Part shown: piece by piece, positions 16,413-24,728 of the stretch
Layout of the letters: each line of letters opens with the position of its first letter
How positions within the stretch are numbered: the stretch's first letter is position 1
Assembly (NCBI GenBank): GCA_031426215.1
Contig: JANPKU010000141.1
Span: 5,540-69,539, forward strand
DNA from: Sva-07 sp031426215
GTDB lineage: Bacteria > Actinomycetota > Acidimicrobiia > Acidimicrobiales > Ilumatobacteraceae
DNA: 64,000 nucleotides
Direction: 5' to 3'
Notes under the pieces: generated by a model
Database searches by the model: none
The model's input: only the letters and a program-made list of their open reading frames with translations
What the model was told of the DNA's origin: nothing
Position numbers and translations under genes: made by a program

Positions 16413-17305
16413 TTGCCGAGGAGCGCGTGCAGCGCAGTGGCCAGATCGGGGTGCTGGAACGTGAACCCGCCGTCGGCGTGCAGGACCGCCGGATGCACCT
16501 TCTGCCCCGAGAACAACAGGTTGTCGGCGAGTTCGCCGCCGAGCAGCAGCTTCGGTCCGAATTTCGGGATCGGCAGGAAGGTGGGACGGTGCAGTACGTC
16601 GCCGAGGATGTCGGTGAACTCTGCGTTGGTGACCGGCTTCGGTGCGGTCAGGTTCACCGCGCCAGTCGTGTCGGCGCTGAGCAGGTGCGTGATCGCTGCG
16701 ATTTCGTCGTCGATCGAGATCCAGCTCTGCCACTGATCGCCCGAGCCCATCTTGCCGCCGAGGCCGAACTTGAAGAGCGGTAACTGCTTCTTGAGCGCAC
16801 CGCCCTTGGCCGACAGCACGATGCCGGTGCGAAGGTGCACCACGCGCACGCCGGCGGCCTCGGCGGGGGCGGTCGCGCCTTCCCACTGCACACAGATGTC
16901 GGCGAGGAAGCCGGTGCCTGGCGCAGACTGTTCGGTCAGGTCCTCGTCGCCACGGGCGCCGTAGATGCCGATCGCCGATCCCGACAGCAACACCGTCGGA
17001 CCGTTCTCTGCCGATGCGATCGCCTCGGAAATGAGTGTGGTGGTCTTGGTGCGACTCTCGAGCAGCTCACGCTTGTAGTCGTCGGTCCAGCGCTTGTCGC
17101 CGATGCCGGCACCGGCGAGATGGACGACGGCATCGACGCCGTCGAGGGCGTGGGGGTCGATACGCCCCTCGGCCGGAGCCCACGAGATGTCGGTGCCGGA
17201 GGACGTACCGCGTACGACACGGATCACCTCGTGACCGAGCGATTCGAAGTGCGGCCTGAGGGCCGAGCCGATGAGGCCAGTGGATCCGGTGATGGCAACG
17301 CGCAT
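16409..17305 (-). CDS. TIGR01777 family NAD(P)-binding epimerase-like protein
   Basis: 298 aa. N-terminal Rossmann motif ITGSTGLIGSAL; HLAGAGIGDKRWTDDYK is the signature of the TIGR01777 (YfcH-like) subgroup, and the C-terminal DUF1731-type segment contains GQKVHPAVLHADGGFTF. Function in the family is not established. It heads the overlapping set epimerase - FAD oxidoreductase - SRPBCC. A TACGCT box lies 6 nt before the ATG. Confidence 0.9.
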   Translation of the reverse strand: MRVAITGSTGLIGSALRPHFESLGHEVIRVVRGTSSGTDISWAPAEGRIDPHALDGVDAVVHLAGAGIGDKRWTDDYKRELLESRTKTTTLISEAIASAENGPTVLLSGSAIGIYGARGDEDLTEQSAPGTGFLADICVQWEGATAPAEAAGVRVVHLRTGIVLSAKGGALKKQLPLFKFGLGGKMGSGDQWQSWISIDDEIAAITHLLSADTTGAVNLTAPKPVTNAEFTDILGDVLHRPTFLPIPKFGPKLLLGGELADNLLFSGQKVHPAVLHADGGFTFQHPDLATALHALLGK

Positions 17306-17311
17306 CAGTCG

Positions 17312-17317
17312 AGCGTA
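17312..17317 (-). promoter_or_regulatory. -10-like TACGCT before the epimerase gene
   Basis: TACGCT on the minus strand ends 6 nt before the ATG at 17305. Confidence 0.4.
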
Positions 17318-17350
17318 GGAGCGTTCTGCGAGATGGAGGTCACCGTGGAG

Positions 17351-17391
17351 CCAAATGAAACTGCGGGGTCTGACCCCTCAGTTTCATCTGG
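17351..17391. repeat. Palindromic repeat family A, copy 4
   Basis: Arms CCAAATGAAACTG (17351-17363) and CAGTTTCATCTGG (17379-17391), one mismatch, flank the core GGGGTCTGACCCC (17365-17377). It sits just past the stop of the predicted selenoprotein gene. Confidence 0.8.
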
Positions 17392-17397
17392 TCGGGT

Positions 17398-18057
17398 TCA
17401 GCTCGCTTCGGAGATGATCTGGCCGAGCAGTTCTTCGTCGACCGCGCCGGAGATGGTTTCAGTGGAGCCGTCGGTGTTCACGATCACGAATGCGGGTTGA
17501 TACGGGATCCCGAACCGGTTGAACACGTCGCCGGGATCGTCGCTGATCTGCAGGAACGTCAGGGCGTACTTGTCGATGAACTCCTGGAACGACTCGTCGT
17601 TCCCGGTCCACGCGACGCCCACGAAATTGGCGTCATCCTGGAACTGCGCTGCTGCCTCCTCGACCGAGGGGGCTTCACGGTTGCAAACGCTTCAAGTGGG
17701 CGCCCAGAACCAGAACACCGTCGGCTTGTCGGCAAGGGCCGCGCCGTCGAAGGTGCCGCCGCCCACGAGTGGAGCGGTGAACTGCAGCGCCTCGGGGACG
17801 ACGACGTCGGGGTCAGCGGGGGTCGAATCGCCTGCGGCCGGTGCGGTGTCGTCGATGTCACCGGTCGGCGCCGCAGTCTCGTCGGGTGCGTCGGTGACTG
17901 GTGCCGCCTCGGCTCCGCCGACCGTGGTCTCCACGGTGGTGTCGGCCGACGGCTCGGCCACGGGGTCGTTCGACTCCGAACTGCAGGCGGTCGCAGCCAA
18001 CAGCAACGCCGCAGTGGCGACGGCGCCGACGGCGGCCTTGCGCGGTTTCGTTCTCAT
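17398..18057 (-). CDS. Thioredoxin-like (TlpA/DsbE-type) lipoprotein with predicted selenocysteine
   Basis: 219 codons including one in-frame TGA at 17692-17694. Residues 1-25 are a lipoprotein signal (LLLAATAC, lipid Cys25), followed by a Ser/Thr/Ala/Asp-rich tether to about residue 95. The redox fold then begins (FDGAALADKPTVFWFWAPT), and the TGA falls at residue 122, giving W-A-P-T-U-S-V-C-N-R-E-A-P where homologues have WAPWCxxCxxEAP. Thus only the first Cys of the CxxC is replaced, by predicted selenocysteine; the second is Cys125. The fold continues uninterrupted, with the cis-Pro segment FGIPYQPAFVIVNTDG near 183-198. Eighteen nt after the TGA a hairpin (17673-17654; 7 bp plus a mismatch, loop GGUC) fits a bacterial SECIS. 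It would act outside the membrane as a thiol/disulfide oxidoreductase. Alternative: a pseudogene or sequencing error, less likely given the position. Confidence 0.85.
17654..17673 (-). promoter_or_regulatory. Candidate bacterial SECIS hairpin
   Basis: In the mRNA, GCCCCCUC and GAGGAGGC pair (one C-A mismatch) around a GGUC tetraloop. The GU of the loop lies 28-29 nt after the UGA at 17694-17692, inside the spacing used by SelB-dependent elements. Confidence 0.6.
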
Positions 18058-18064
18058 GAAAAAG

Positions 18065-18070
18065 ACCGTA
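18065..18070 (-). promoter_or_regulatory. -10-like TACGGT before the predicted selenoprotein gene
   Basis: TACGGT on the minus strand ends 7 nt before the ATG at 18057. Confidence 0.45.
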
Positions 18071-18135
18071 GTTGCGCACTACCGACCTCGTGCCGCCGCG
18101 CCGCCGTTGTTTCCAGAACCGTCAGGATTTGTCCG

Positions 18136-18141
18136 TAGCAT
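18136..18141 (+). promoter_or_regulatory. -10-like TAGCAT before the 18151 gene
   Basis: TAGCAT ends 9 nt before the ATG at 18151; divergent from the promoter at 18065-18070. Confidence 0.4.
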
Positions 18142-18150
18142 CGAACACCG

Positions 18151-18576
18151 ATGAAGACGCGGACACTGCTGCTGTTGTCGGTCGGCGTCGGATTGATGAT
18201 CCTGCTGGCGGGTGGCGTGCTGCTGCTGCAACTCTCGGGCGGGTCTGCTGCGGTCGAGCCCGCTGAGGTGGGCGACGCAGTTCGAGTGGGCGATGTCGAC
18301 GTCACGGTCTTCGGGGCTCGGGAATCGAGCACCCTGTTCGCCGTGGACGTGGAGGTGGGTGGCGTCGGCGACGACATCGACAGTTTCTCGCTCGCCACCG
18401 GCGACAAGCGCCTCGAGCCGGTGACGGCCGATTCGGACGGCCGATGCACCGAGATCACCGTTGCCGACCAACGGTGTCGGATCGAGTTCGACGTAACCGC
18501 ATCCGAGGGGTCGAACCGGGTGCTCGTGCTCCGTCGTGGCGACGACCAACGCAACTGGGTGCTGGAAACACCATGA
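18151..18576 (+). CDS. Small membrane-anchored protein of unknown function
   Basis: 141 aa. One N-terminal membrane helix (LLLLSVGVGLMILLAGGVLLL) is followed by an extracytoplasmic beta-rich domain with two Cys (about residues 101 and 109, in RCTEITVADQRC) that could form a disulfide. It resembles the small DUF4352-like immunoglobulin-type domains in layout, but I do not recognise the family. It is divergent from the predicted selenoprotein lipoprotein, 93 bp away, so a shared extracytoplasmic role is possible. Confidence 0.7.
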   Translation: MKTRTLLLLSVGVGLMILLAGGVLLLQLSGGSAAVEPAEVGDAVRVGDVDVTVFGARESSTLFAVDVEVGGVGDDIDSFSLATGDKRLEPVTADSDGRCTEITVADQRCRIEFDVTASEGSNRVLVLRRGDDQRNWVLETP

Positions 18577-18615
18577 TTGGGTCACCCGTCGGATGACGAC
18601 GCGGCGATCGAACGC

Positions 18616-18621
18616 TACGGT
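18616..18621 (+). promoter_or_regulatory. -10-like TACGGT before lpd
   Basis: TACGGT ends 8 nt before the ATG at 18630. Confidence 0.45.
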
Positions 18622-18629
18622 GATCGACG

Positions 18630-20033
18630 ATGAGTGACCATTTCGACCTCGTGGTGATCGGTGGCGGTCCTGGTGGATATTCCGCCGCCCTGTACGGAGC
18701 ATCGGCGGGTCTGAACGTCGCCCTGGTCGAGAAGGACGCCCTCGGCGGTACCTGCCTGAACCGAGGCTGCATTCCGGCAAAGGCCTTCCTCGAAACCGCC
18801 GCCGTGAAGCGTCACGTCGATCATTCGAGCGAGTTCGGTATCGAGTCGGGTGGTGCGTCGACGGTCGATTTCGCCCGTACCCAAGCGCGCAAACAGGGCA
18901 TCGTCGACACGCTCGTCAAGGGCATCGCCGCGATGTGCAAGGGCCGCAAGGTCGAGGTCTTCAACGGTGTGGGCGCGCTCGGCGCGGATCGCACGGTGAC
19001 GGTGTCGATGGCCGATGGGTCCGTTGCGACGATCACCGGCGATGCCGTGATGCTCGCCGCCGGCTCGGTGCCGCGGCTGATCCCCAACTTCGAGCGTGGT
19101 GGCCCGATCATGACCAGCGACGAGGTGCTCGACCTCACCACGGTGCCGCCTCGGGTGGCAGTCATCGGCGGTGGAGCGATCGGCTGCGAGTTCGCATCGA
19201 CGTTCGCCGACCTCGGCAGCGAGGTCACCATCCTCGAAGGCCTCCCCAAGATCCTGCCGGGCCTCGATGCCGACCTCGCCAAGGTGGTCGAGAAGTCGTT
19301 CAAGAAGAAGAAGATCGTCATCCGCACCGGTGTGATGGTGAACGGTCACACACCCAACGCCTTCGGCGGTACCACGGTGTCGTTCGGCGACGACGAGTCG
19401 GTCGAGGTCGACGCAGTCGTGGTGTCGGTCGGCCGTCGACCGTTCGCCGACCAACTCGGACTCGACGGCACCGGCGTGGTCGTCGACCAGCGAGGCTTCG
19501 TCGAGGTCGACGAGTACTGCCGCACCGGCGAACCCGCCGTATATGCGGTCGGCGATCTGATCGCCACCCCACAGCTCGCCCACGTTGCCTATGCCGAGGC
19601 GATCCTGGTGGTCAAGCAGGTACTCGGCGAGTCTCCGATGCCGGTGATGTACGACCGAGTGCCGTGGGCGATCTACTGCCACCCCGAGGTGGCCTGGGCC
19701 GGCCCCGACGAAGAGCAGGCGCGCGCTGCCGGCCACGACGTCGTGGTCGCCAAACACCCGTTCAAGTTCAACAGCCGGGCGATGATCCTGGGCGAGACCG
19801 ACGGCCTCGTGAAGATCATCGCCAAGAAGCGCCCCGACGGCTCCGCCGGCCAGGTGCTCGGCGTGCACATGGTGGGACCGTGGGTCACCGAGCAGCTCAG
19901 CGGTGGTTACCTGGCGGTCAACTGGGAAGCCTCCGTCGACGAGATCGCCGAGTTCCTCCAACCGCACCCGAGCCTGTCCGAACTGTTCGGTGAAACCGCG
20001 ATGTCGCTCACGGGCCGCAACTTCAACGGCTAG
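18630..20033 (+). CDS. lpdA: Dihydrolipoyl dehydrogenase (E3)
   Basis: 467 aa. Reoxidises the dihydrolipoyl group of E2 with FAD and NAD. FAD motif GGGPGGYSAALYG at residues 11-23, redox disulfide GGTCLNRGCIPAK (Cys42, Cys47), NAD motif IGGGAIGCEFAS near 175, and the C-terminal HPSLSE with the catalytic His-Glu pair. It is followed 63 bp later by the E2 gene and then the lipoylation fusion, forming a lipoate-complex cluster. Confidence 0.96.
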   Translation: MSDHFDLVVIGGGPGGYSAALYGASAGLNVALVEKDALGGTCLNRGCIPAKAFLETAAVKRHVDHSSEFGIESGGASTVDFARTQARKQGIVDTLVKGIAAMCKGRKVEVFNGVGALGADRTVTVSMADGSVATITGDAVMLAAGSVPRLIPNFERGGPIMTSDEVLDLTTVPPRVAVIGGGAIGCEFASTFADLGSEVTILEGLPKILPGLDADLAKVVEKSFKKKKIVIRTGVMVNGHTPNAFGGTTVSFGDDESVEVDAVVVSVGRRPFADQLGLDGTGVVVDQRGFVEVDEYCRTGEPAVYAVGDLIATPQLAHVAYAEAILVVKQVLGESPMPVMYDRVPWAIYCHPEVAWAGPDEEQARAAGHDVVVAKHPFKFNSRAMILGETDGLVKIIAKKRPDGSAGQVLGVHMVGPWVTEQLSGGYLAVNWEASVDEIAEFLQPHPSLSELFGETAMSLTGRNFNG

Positions 20034-20096
20034 ACAGACACCCGCACGACCACCACATCTGAACCGACACGACTTCGACACGAGAAGAGACACCCC

Positions 20097-21578
20097 ATGG
20101 CAGACGTCACGCTCCCGCAACTCGGTGAAACGGTCACCGAAGGCACGATCACGCAATGGTTCAAGAACATCGGTGACACCGTCACCGCCGACGAGCCGTT
20201 GTTCGAGGTGTCGACCGACAAGGTCGACACGGAGGTGCCGTCGCCGGTGTCCGGTGTGCTCACCGAGATCCGGGTGCAAGAAGGCGACACCGTCGATGTC
20301 GGCACCGTGATCGCGGTCGTCGTCGACGGCGCCGCCGCCCCGGCCGAGACGCCTGCTGCTGCCGCTCCCGTCGCGGCGCCAGAACCGGAGGCCGCAGCCG
20401 CCCCTGCCCCAGAGGCGGCTGAGGCAGCGCCCGCTCCGCCGCCTCCACCAGCAGCGGCTGCTCCCGCAGCGCCGCCCACCGCCCCGGCGGCTCCTGTTCC
20501 CGCGGCTCCCGCTGCCCCAGCCGAAGCCCCCGCCGCCACCCCCCCGGCGACGGCGCAAGCCGGCGACAACCGTCTGCTGTCACCCGTGGTGCGTCGCCTC
20601 GTCAACGACCACGGGCTCGACCCCGACACGATCACCGGTACCGGCCCCGGCGGCCGCATCACTCGTGATGACGTGCTCGATCACATCGACGCCTCCGGCG
20701 CCAAGCCTCAGGACCCGGAGGCCGCAGTTGCTGCCCCGGCTCCTGCTGCTCCCGCACCGGCACCGGCTGCACCGGCACCGGCTGCACCTGCTCCGGCCGC
20801 GGCACCGGCGCCGGCATCAGCTCCTCGTGCCGCTGCCTCGTCACCGCCGCCTGCCACTGCCGGCGAGCGCGACACCACCATTGCGCTGTCGAAGATCCGT
20901 CGACTCACCGGCGATCACATGGTGATGAGCAAGGCCACCAGTCCGCATGCGTTCAGCGTGGTCGAAGTCGACTTCGCGAACGTCGACGTGGTGCGCTCGA
21001 AGATCAAGGGCGACTGGAAGTCGACCCACGGCTTCAGTCTCACCTACCTGCCGTTCATCGCCAGGGCGGTCATCGACGGACTGCGTGAGTTCCCGCACCT
21101 CAACGCCAGCGTCGGCGCAAACGACCTGATCGTGCACAACTACGTCGACCTCGGCATCGCCGTCGACCTCGACTACGAGGGGCTGCTCGCACCGGTCGTC
21201 CGTGACGCCGACACCAAGCGCCTTGCGGCGATCGCCTCGGAGATCTCCGACCTCGCCGACCGCGCCCGCACCCGCAAGCTCAGCCCTGACGAGATCTCGG
21301 GTGGCACGTTCACGCTGAGCAACAACGGCTCGGCCGGCTCGGTACTCACCATGCCGATCATCAACCAGCCCCAGGTCGGGATCATCTCGACCGATGCGAT
21401 CGTGCGCAAGCCGGTGGTCACGACGGGTCCCGACGGTGGCGAGGCGATTGCGATCCATCCGGTCGGCAATCTGGCCATGAGCTGGGACCATCGCGCGTTC
21501 GACGGTGCGTATGCCGCCCGGTTCCTCGCACGCGTCAAGGAGATCCTCGAGACCAAGGACTGGTCGACCGAGCTCTGA
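20097..21578 (+). CDS. sucB: Dihydrolipoamide acyltransferase (E2 of 2-oxoacid dehydrogenase complex)
   Basis: 493 aa. One lipoyl domain (residues 1-76) with the attachment site EVSTDKVDTEV, Lys42; a long Ala/Pro linker to about residue 160; a peripheral-subunit-binding domain (SPVVRRLVNDHG...GPGGRITRDDV); a second Ala/Pro linker; and the catalytic domain from about residue 260, ending with SWDHRAFDG, which holds the active-site His and Asp. Actinobacteria often use one such E2 for both pyruvate and 2-oxoglutarate dehydrogenases, so it may serve AceE as well; the symbol is by convention and not proven. Ribosome-site-like GAGAAGAGAC precedes the ATG. Confidence 0.93.
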   Translation: MADVTLPQLGETVTEGTITQWFKNIGDTVTADEPLFEVSTDKVDTEVPSPVSGVLTEIRVQEGDTVDVGTVIAVVVDGAAAPAETPAAAAPVAAPEPEAAAAPAPEAAEAAPAPPPPPAAAAPAAPPTAPAAPVPAAPAAPAEAPAATPPATAQAGDNRLLSPVVRRLVNDHGLDPDTITGTGPGGRITRDDVLDHIDASGAKPQDPEAAVAAPAPAAPAPAPAAPAPAAPAPAAAPAPASAPRAAASSPPPATAGERDTTIALSKIRRLTGDHMVMSKATSPHAFSVVEVDFANVDVVRSKIKGDWKSTHGFSLTYLPFIARAVIDGLREFPHLNASVGANDLIVHNYVDLGIAVDLDYEGLLAPVVRDADTKRLAAIASEISDLADRARTRKLSPDEISGGTFTLSNNGSAGSVLTMPIINQPQVGIISTDAIVRKPVVTTGPDGGEAIAIHPVGNLAMSWDHRAFDGAYAARFLARVKEILETKDWSTEL

Positions 21579-21592
21579 CGCTCGGCCATGTC

Positions 21593-23302
21593 GTGACCGA
21601 CCCGCTGCGCGTCCGATGGTTGGGCCGTGTGCCCTACCGCGAGGCGCTGACGGTCCAGACCGCGCTGTTCGCCCACGGCAACGGCCAGCACCTGTTGCTG
21701 CTCGAGCATCCGCACGTGTTCACGCACGGCAAGCGGGCCGACCTGGCCACCAACCTGCGCTGCGAGCCCGCTGCGGTCGGCGCTGAACTGGTCGGGGTGA
21801 ATCGCGGCGGCGACATCACCTATCACGGTCCCGGTCAGCTCGTCGGCTATCCGATCGTGAACGTCGATCGGCTCGGGGCGTCGGCGCACGTGTGCAACGT
21901 CGAGGGCCTGGTCATCGATGCATTGGCCGAGTTGGGGCTCCCGAATGCCGGACGCCTCGACGGCTTCGCCGGGGTCTGGCTCGACGTCGACCATCCCGAC
22001 CCGACCGTGGTGCCCCGCAAGATCTGTGCCATCGGCGTGCGGCTCGCGCACGGGCGAACGATGCACGGCTTCGCGCTCAACGTCACCACCGACATGGCGT
22101 ACCTGCGCGAGCACATCGTGCCGTGCGGCATCGGTGACAGACCGGTCACGTCGTTGGCCGAGGAAGGCGTCGATGCCTCGATGCACGAGGTCGTCGACGT
22201 GATCGCCCGCCTCGCTGCGCAACGGTGGGCCGACGGTGCCATCGAACGCCAGGACGTCGCATGGAAGCATGCGGTCGACGGTCGTGACCTGTCCGCCTTT
22301 TCCCGAGGAGAAGGCCCCGGCGAGCAGGTGAAGCTGGTGTCCGAACGGGCTTCCGCCCGACTGGAGGCTGCCGGTGTCACCGACGGGCTGTCGATCGCGA
22401 CCCGCAAGCCCGAGTGGTTGCGGCCGAAGGTCGACCTCGGCGCCGACGTGATGTCGCTCAAGAAGACGGTGCGGGATCTCGACCTCGTCACCGTGTGCGA
22501 AGACGCTGGTTGTCCGAACCTGTCCGAGTGCTGGGCCGACGGAACAGCGACGTTCATGGTGCTCGGCGAACGCTGCACCAGAGCGTGCGGCTTCTGCCTG
22601 GTCGACACGAACAAACCGCTCGAGCCGGCGCGAGACGAACCGGCGCGGGTCGCCGAGGCGATCGACCGGATGAGGCTCGACCACGCCGTGCTCACCATGG
22701 TGGCGCGTGACGACCTCGCCGACGGTGGGATGGCGCACGTCGCCGCCTGCGTCGAGGCGATCCGGCTCCGTCGACCTGCGGCCCGCATCGAGACGCTGAT
22801 CTCCGACGCCAAAGGCGACGATGCGGCACTCGACCTGCTGTTCGCCGTCCGTCCCGACGTGCTGAACCACAACGTCGAAACGGTTGCCCGCCTGCAGCGT
22901 GCCGTTCGGCCGTCGGCCGGTTACGCCCGCTCGTTGGGTGTGCTCGCCCGGGCAAAAGCGGCAGGGCTCACCACGAAGACCGGCTTCATGGTCGGCCTCG
23001 GCGAGACCGAGGCCGAGATCGATGGTCTCCTCGCCGACCTGGCTGATCTCGGCGTCGACATCGTCACGATCGGGCAGTATCTGCGCCCGACGTCTCACCA
23101 TCTGCCGATCGCTCGCTTCGCCGAGCCCGGCGAGTTCGTCGGTTGGAAGCGTCTCGGCGAGTCGTACGGCATCGGTCATGTCGAGGCGAGTCCGCTCACG
23201 CGCTCGAGCTATCACGCGAAGGGGGCTGCCGAATCGGTGAGTGTCGCTGTGTCGGTGGGTGCGACGGCGGGGGCGACGGCCTCGAGCACGTCGTTCTCGT
23301 GA
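21593..23302 (+). CDS. Fused octanoyltransferase-lipoyl synthase (LipB-LipA)
   Basis: 569 aa, two complete enzymes in one chain. Residues 1 to about 220 are LipB, which moves octanoyl from acyl carrier protein to the lipoyl domain: RGGDITYHGPGQLVGYP, the active Lys in PRKICAIG and active Cys in HIVPCGIGD. After a 35-residue linker, about 255-545 is LipA, the radical-SAM enzyme that inserts two sulfurs: auxiliary-cluster Cys302, 307 and 313 (CEDAGCPNLSEC), SAM-cluster Cys328, 332 and 335 (CTRACGFC), and the C-terminal Arg-Ser-Ser-Tyr that supplies the Ser ligand. A Val/Ser/Ala-rich tail follows. LipB and LipA are normally separate genes. GTG start 14 bp after the E2 gene, whose product is the substrate. 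Confidence 0.95.
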   Translation: MTDPLRVRWLGRVPYREALTVQTALFAHGNGQHLLLLEHPHVFTHGKRADLATNLRCEPAAVGAELVGVNRGGDITYHGPGQLVGYPIVNVDRLGASAHVCNVEGLVIDALAELGLPNAGRLDGFAGVWLDVDHPDPTVVPRKICAIGVRLAHGRTMHGFALNVTTDMAYLREHIVPCGIGDRPVTSLAEEGVDASMHEVVDVIARLAAQRWADGAIERQDVAWKHAVDGRDLSAFSRGEGPGEQVKLVSERASARLEAAGVTDGLSIATRKPEWLRPKVDLGADVMSLKKTVRDLDLVTVCEDAGCPNLSECWADGTATFMVLGERCTRACGFCLVDTNKPLEPARDEPARVAEAIDRMRLDHAVLTMVARDDLADGGMAHVAACVEAIRLRRPAARIETLISDAKGDDAALDLLFAVRPDVLNHNVETVARLQRAVRPSAGYARSLGVLARAKAAGLTTKTGFMVGLGETEAEIDGLLADLADLGVDIVTIGQYLRPTSHHLPIARFAEPGEFVGWKRLGESYGIGHVEASPLTRSSYHAKGAAESVSVAVSVGATAGATASSTSFS

Positions 23303-23315
23303 CCACCGGCTGCCC

Positions 23316-24728
23316 GTGACCCGGTGGTCGCCCCAGCAGGTCGAAGCGATCGCGCCGTCGCCGGCCGCGCTCAGCGCGGCGCGGCCGCTGACCACGGTGA
23401 CGAGGTGGGCAGGGCTCGGCGCAGACGATCGAGCGGTATGGGGAACCTGTCGGGGCAGTGGCGCCGAGCCGTACGACACGATGGTCGACCACGTCGGTGT
23501 TGCATCGCGATGCACCTGCCCGAGTCGACGTCACCCGTGCAAGCACGTGCTCGCGCTGCTGCTGCTGTGGTCGGCCGGTGACGTCGCCGAGACGACAGCC
23601 CCCGACCAGGTCGTCGCGTGGCTGGCAAGCCGGCAGGTGTCCGACACTCGAAAGGTGCCCGATGCCACGCCTGGTCTGCTACCGACTGACACGACTCCGA
23701 CCAGCGGGACGAGTGACTCCGACCAGGTGACGGATGGCGCGCCTGAACCCGTACCACTCCCTCTCCCCGAACCGGATCGCGATCGGGCGCGCGACGAGCG
23801 GGTCGAGCGGATGCATGCGGGACTCACCGAACTCGACCGGTGGCTCGACGACCGAATGCGTACCGGGCTCGCCGATCCAGCTTTGGCGAAGTACGCAACA
23901 TGGGACGATCTGGCGGCTCGCCTTGTCGACGCGCAGGCGGGCAGCCTCGCGAACCGGATTCGTCGCCTGGCCGGGCTCGTCGGCGCATCACCCGACTGGC
24001 ACAGCGAGGTACTGGCCGAACTCGGATTGCTCCATCTGCTGGCCCAAGCCGGCCGGCGGCTCGGGTCGCTGCCCGGCCCCCTCGCCGATGCGGTGGCCAC
24101 CAGCGTCGGTTGGCAGGTACGCCAGGCCGATGTCCTCGCCGGCGTGCCCGACACCGACACGTGGGTGGTCGCCGGCCGCAGCGACACGCGGGAGGATCGC
24201 ATCGAGGTACGGCGCCATTGGCTGCGTGGTGTCACGTCGCAGCGGTGGGCACTGCTGCTGTCGTTCGCTGCATACCGTCAAAGCCTCGACACCTCGTTGA
24301 GCGTGGGCACGGCGATCGCCGCCGACCTCCACCGCTATCCCGGCCCGGCGCTTCGTGCTCTCCTGGGCGCCCGCCATGGCGACCTGATCGAACCGGCGCG
24401 ACCGCCGGCGGTCGACATCGTCTCTGCGTGTAACGAGATCGGGATGCTGATCGCTGCCGAGCCGTGGCTCGACCGGGTCCCGTTCACCGCCACTGCCACC
24501 ATCGCCGTCGACGGATCGAGATTCGTACTCACCGACGCCGGTGGCACCCTTCCGCTGATCGCCGCTGGCCGATCCCTGGCGACGCTGCTGGCGGTCGCCG
24601 CCGGCGAGCCGATCGATGTGACGTGCGAGTGGACGCCGCACGGGGTCGTGCCACTGACCGTCCACCTCGACGGCGGCTCGCTCGACATCGGCCCCCGGGC
24701 CGACGAATCGTTCGTGAGCGCCGCATGA
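23316..24728 (+). CDS. SWIM zinc-finger protein
   Basis: 470 aa. The SWIM motif CTCPSRRHPCKH (CxCxnCxH) begins at about residue 66 and binds one zinc, probably to contact DNA or protein. The remainder is mostly helical with no catalytic motif I can identify. It opens a five-gene run with ATGA/GTGA junctions and a partner set similar in content to the uncharacterised E. coli yehLMPQ locus (MoxR-type ATPase, DUF5682, VWA, SWIM). GTG at 23316 is the first good start after the LipB-LipA stop; reading from further upstream would overlap that gene. Confidence 0.85.
   Translation: MTRWSPQQVEAIAPSPAALSAARPLTTVTRWAGLGADDRAVWGTCRGSGAEPYDTMVDHVGVASRCTCPSRRHPCKHVLALLLLWSAGDVAETTAPDQVVAWLASRQVSDTRKVPDATPGLLPTDTTPTSGTSDSDQVTDGAPEPVPLPLPEPDRDRARDERVERMHAGLTELDRWLDDRMRTGLADPALAKYATWDDLAARLVDAQAGSLANRIRRLAGLVGASPDWHSEVLAELGLLHLLAQAGRRLGSLPGPLADAVATSVGWQVRQADVLAGVPDTDTWVVAGRSDTREDRIEVRRHWLRGVTSQRWALLLSFAAYRQSLDTSLSVGTAIAADLHRYPGPALRALLGARHGDLIEPARPPAVDIVSACNEIGMLIAAEPWLDRVPFTATATIAVDGSRFVLTDAGGTLPLIAAGRSLATLLAVAAGEPIDVTCEWTPHGVVPLTVHLDGGSLDIGPRADESFVSAA

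Noticed and set aside
17398..18057. Reading the TGA-interrupted thioredoxin gene as two genes or a pseudogene
   Set aside because: Both halves are in the same frame, the stop is exactly at the catalytic Cys, and a SECIS-like hairpin follows; a frameshift is not needed.
18615..20558. 647-codon open frame antisense to lpdA and sucB
   Set aside because: Gly/Arg-rich shadow across two real genes and the gap between them.
20330..20870. Tandem repeats in the E2 gene
   Set aside because: Codon-level repetition from the Ala/Pro linkers that join E2 domains, normal for this enzyme.
21173..23515. 780-codon open frame antisense to sucB and the LipB-LipA fusion
   Set aside because: Shadow of high-GC coding sequence; the forward frames hold complete catalytic motifs.
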